Below, one piece after another: positions 62,711-64,000 of a DNA stretch of 64,000 nt (position 1 is the first letter of the stretch; each line of letters begins with the position of its first letter). Below the pieces are notes generated by a model. That model searched no databases. It worked only from the letters and a program-made list of their open reading frames with translations, and was not told where the DNA came from. A program made the translations under genes and the position numbers. Origin of the DNA: JBGSMF01 sp041740315 (lineage in GTDB: Bacteria > Chloroflexota > Anaerolineae > Fen-1058); the NCBI GenBank assembly GCA_041740315.1, contig JBGSMF010000263.1, positions 4,622 through 68,621 of the forward strand, given 5' to 3'.

Positions 62711-63324
62711 TAGATCTGCCACAACAGTCGTCACAAATGGGTTTGATTGATTTTGCCCGCCTGGTGATTGATGCGCTTGAAGCGTCTGGGACTGAATATA
62801 TGCTTGGGGGCGCTTTGGCCGTGGCGGCCTGGGCCGAAGCCCGCTCAACACAAGATGTAGATATCGTTGTGAGCATTCCACTTGAGCATTTGAAATACCT
62901 TTCCAAAGAACTCGAAAAGCGAGACATGTTGGTGCCGGTGGATATTATGCTCGATACCTTCCTGGAAGATCAGGGCGACTTGCCAATCAATGCCATCCAC
63001 CTGTACGCTGGCTACAAGGCAGAGCTTTTCCTTCTCCGCCCCGGCGACCAACATCGCAAGGCAGCGTTTGCCCGGCGCAAGTTGGTGGACCTTGGGCCGC
63101 CATTGGGCCAAGTATACGTTCACGCTCCCGAAGACCTGATTCTCTACAAGCTCCACTATTTTAGATTGAGCCAGCAACCCAAGCATGTGCGCGACATTAC
63201 CAGCATTTTGCTGGCTATGGCTGATGAGCTTGACATGGCTTACATCACGACCTGGGCGCACCGCCTGGGGTTGGCGATGTTGTGGGCCGAGATGCAGCGG
63301 CAAGCGCAAGCTCGCGCCTCTTGA
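62707..63324 (+). CDS. Nucleotidyltransferase-fold protein (DUF6036-like)
   Basis: A 205-residue minimal nucleotidyltransferase-like protein. 'SGTEYMLGGALAVAAWAEARSTQDVDIVVSIP' has the G-G-x-A ... R-x-T-x-D-[VI]-D-I signature of the fold. 'VYVHAPEDLILYKLHYFR' and 'KHVRDITSILLAMADELD' are typical of the DUF6036/AbiEii-like group. Many members act in toxin-antitoxin or abortive infection systems. It is coupled to the upstream winged-helix gene. The 225 bases after it (63325-63549) contain only a short open frame ('CCVRGIGWSWEFG') with no support; I call nothing there. Confidence 0.8.
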   Translation: MIDLPQQSSQMGLIDFARLVIDALEASGTEYMLGGALAVAAWAEARSTQDVDIVVSIPLEHLKYLSKELEKRDMLVPVDIMLDTFLEDQGDLPINAIHLYAGYKAELFLLRPGDQHRKAAFARRKLVDLGPPLGQVYVHAPEDLILYKLHYFRLSQQPKHVRDITSILLAMADELDMAYITTWAHRLGLAMLWAEMQRQAQARAS

Positions 63325-63549
63325 ATGTGCTGCGTAAGAGGAATTGGCTGGTCGTGGGAGTTCGGCGCTCTATTTATTGCATATTTTGATACTAGAGTCC
63401 GATGCTATAACCCCTCTCAATTCACGCGCCGCCACGAATGGCTGCCCCATCCTCAAACAAAGCGGTATCGAGGAAGACAAGCCGTAAGTCGGATTGTTCA
63501 ATCATAGGTTTGTTCATCCTTTACGCCTTCAGGTTTTTGAGGGGATAAT

Positions 63550-63864
63550 TTAGTCTCGCTTTCCTGTAATCCCCCAAATCAACTGCTTCATAGGATCAAG
63601 GTCTTGCTTGCGGAAATCAACCCGAGTCATCCCCCCAAGAAAGGCTGGCAATTCTGGAGTGGTATCGCAATCAGCCAGGATCACAGGTATGACAGGACAC
63701 CCACGTTTGACAAACTGCCGCAAAAAAGCTTCTTGCTCTATATCCTGCCACGGTCCAATGCCATTTTTACCTACGAACACCGCCACCGATTTGATTTGCT
63801 TGATCTGTTGCTCCAGTGCCTTTTGCCAGGGTAAGCCTGGGCGTAGTTCCCATTCATCTAGCTG
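63550..63864 (-). pseudogene. TIR-domain gene lacking its 5' part
   Basis: On the minus strand the frame encodes 'LDEWELRPGLPWQKALEQQI' and then 'KSVAVFVGKNGIGPWQDIEQEAFL', 'CPVIPVIL' and 'PAFLGGMTRVDFRKQDLDPMKQLIWGITG'. This is the C-terminal two thirds of a bacterial TIR domain (the catalytic Glu-region 'GPWQ..E' included). The first strand, normally 'DVFISYSS.D', is missing: an in-frame TAG (63865-63867) ends the match, exactly where a set of 23-bp repeats begins (63866). It was probably cut by an insertion. TIR proteins often deplete NAD in anti-phage defence. Confidence 0.75.
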
Positions 63865-63865
63865 C

Positions 63866-63963
63866 TAACCGACAGCGCATGCCTGACACTTAACCGACAG
63901 CGCATGCCTGACATGAATGTCGCTTAGTACCGACAGCGCATAGCTGACATGTCTGTCGGTTGG
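63866..63963. repeat. Cluster of three ~23-bp repeats plus an inverted half-site (IS-end-like)
   Basis: The unit (t)accgacagcgcatgcctgac is present at 63866-63889, 63891-63914 and, with two changes (catagctgac), at 63928-63950. An inverted half-site, tgtctgtcggtt, follows (63950-63961). Read on the minus strand, units start tgtcag and end cggtta. Several spaced copies of a 20-odd-bp unit at one end are typical of transposase-binding ends of IS21-type elements. Direct evidence for a transposase is lacking, because the window ends at 64000. Confidence 0.7.
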
Positions 63964-64000
63964 AAATGACTTTCCTGCAAGAATAAACTATGTTGTCAAT

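Noticed and set aside
63325..63507. 60-codon open frame after the nucleotidyltransferase gene
   Set aside because: No ribosome binding site, no recognisable pattern, biased toward Trp/Cys/Arg. Treated as non-coding.
1..64000. tRNA or rRNA genes
   Set aside because: I looked for T-loop (gttcgaatc-like) and acceptor patterns and for 16S/23S landmarks and found none that fold properly.

Overview
The window looks like chromosomal DNA of a free-living respiring bacterium, most likely a member of the Chloroflexota (Anaerolineae-like). This is an inference. It rests on gene content (two complex I gene sets, a bd oxidase with fused CydDC, SpoVS, envelope proteins with long Thr/Pro 'PTPTYTP' linkers, an ATP synthase b-delta fusion), on frequent GTG/TTG starts, and on intergenic spaces crowded with short repeats. 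There is no rRNA or tRNA, no CRISPR array and no complete transposon. The genes are mostly co-oriented operons with ATGA/GTGA overlaps.

Layout. 1-3197 (+): the end of one complex I cluster, with two NuoM paralogues in tandem followed by NuoN. 3204-5788 (+): the F0 part of an ATP synthase (AtpI-like, a, c, and a b-delta fusion). The F1 genes do not follow. 6009-10129 (+): a small Cys-rich membrane protein, MurE, a family 2 glycosyltransferase and a polyprenyl glycosylphosphotransferase (envelope and polysaccharide genes). 10126-12384 (+): a consensus promoter, a TPP riboswitch and terminator, then thiamine pyrophosphokinase and a ThiB-like binding protein. 12658-19695 (+): a xanthine-dehydrogenase-type molybdoenzyme cluster (two FAD-domain proteins, one fused to a 2Fe-2S domain, the Mo subunit and a MocA-like transferase) that also holds a DHH pyrophosphatase and a small membrane protein. 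19676-21986 (+): an RmlA-like nucleotidyltransferase, SpoVS and a PHP phosphoesterase. 22051-23046 (-): holB. 23180-27027 (+): an ECF sigma/anti-sigma pair and two envelope proteins. 27219-36893 (-): an acetyltransferase, an orphan sensor kinase, and cydA-cydB-cydDC. 37168-38561: surE (+) and hpt (-).

38711-58054 (-) is a complete 14-subunit nuo operon, transcribed A to N. It is interrupted by passengers: an acetyltransferase between nuoE and nuoF, a four-gene cassette (two DUF488 proteins, a probable two-OB-fold protein and a 615-residue unknown) between nuoF and nuoG, and an antisense TumA/TumE-like toxin-antitoxin pair between nuoL and nuoM. 58267-62142 (+): MazG/YabN, an SH3 protein, a small membrane protein and an Fe-S aldo/keto reductase. 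62151-64000 is a scarred accessory edge: a 3' scrap of a restriction-modification methylase gene, a helix-turn-helix plus nucleotidyltransferase pair, a decapitated TIR domain gene, and a cluster of approximately 23-bp repeats resembling an insertion-sequence end.

The most unusual signal is the repeat layer. Many gaps, and several coding regions, contain arrays of degenerate 7-, 8- or 9-bp words. These are often laid out as two inverted arms with the same number of units. The word differs at each site but the architecture recurs. The best coding example is a run of about 24 heptamers inside the CydD-CydC linker. A second class is a set of palindromes with unrelated stems but a shared AT-GGGG-AT centre. 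Two kinds of small terminal-inverted-repeat element and a CCTCCCGCAGG palindrome family are also present. These layers are mostly unexplained by the genes and are the best candidates for something new.
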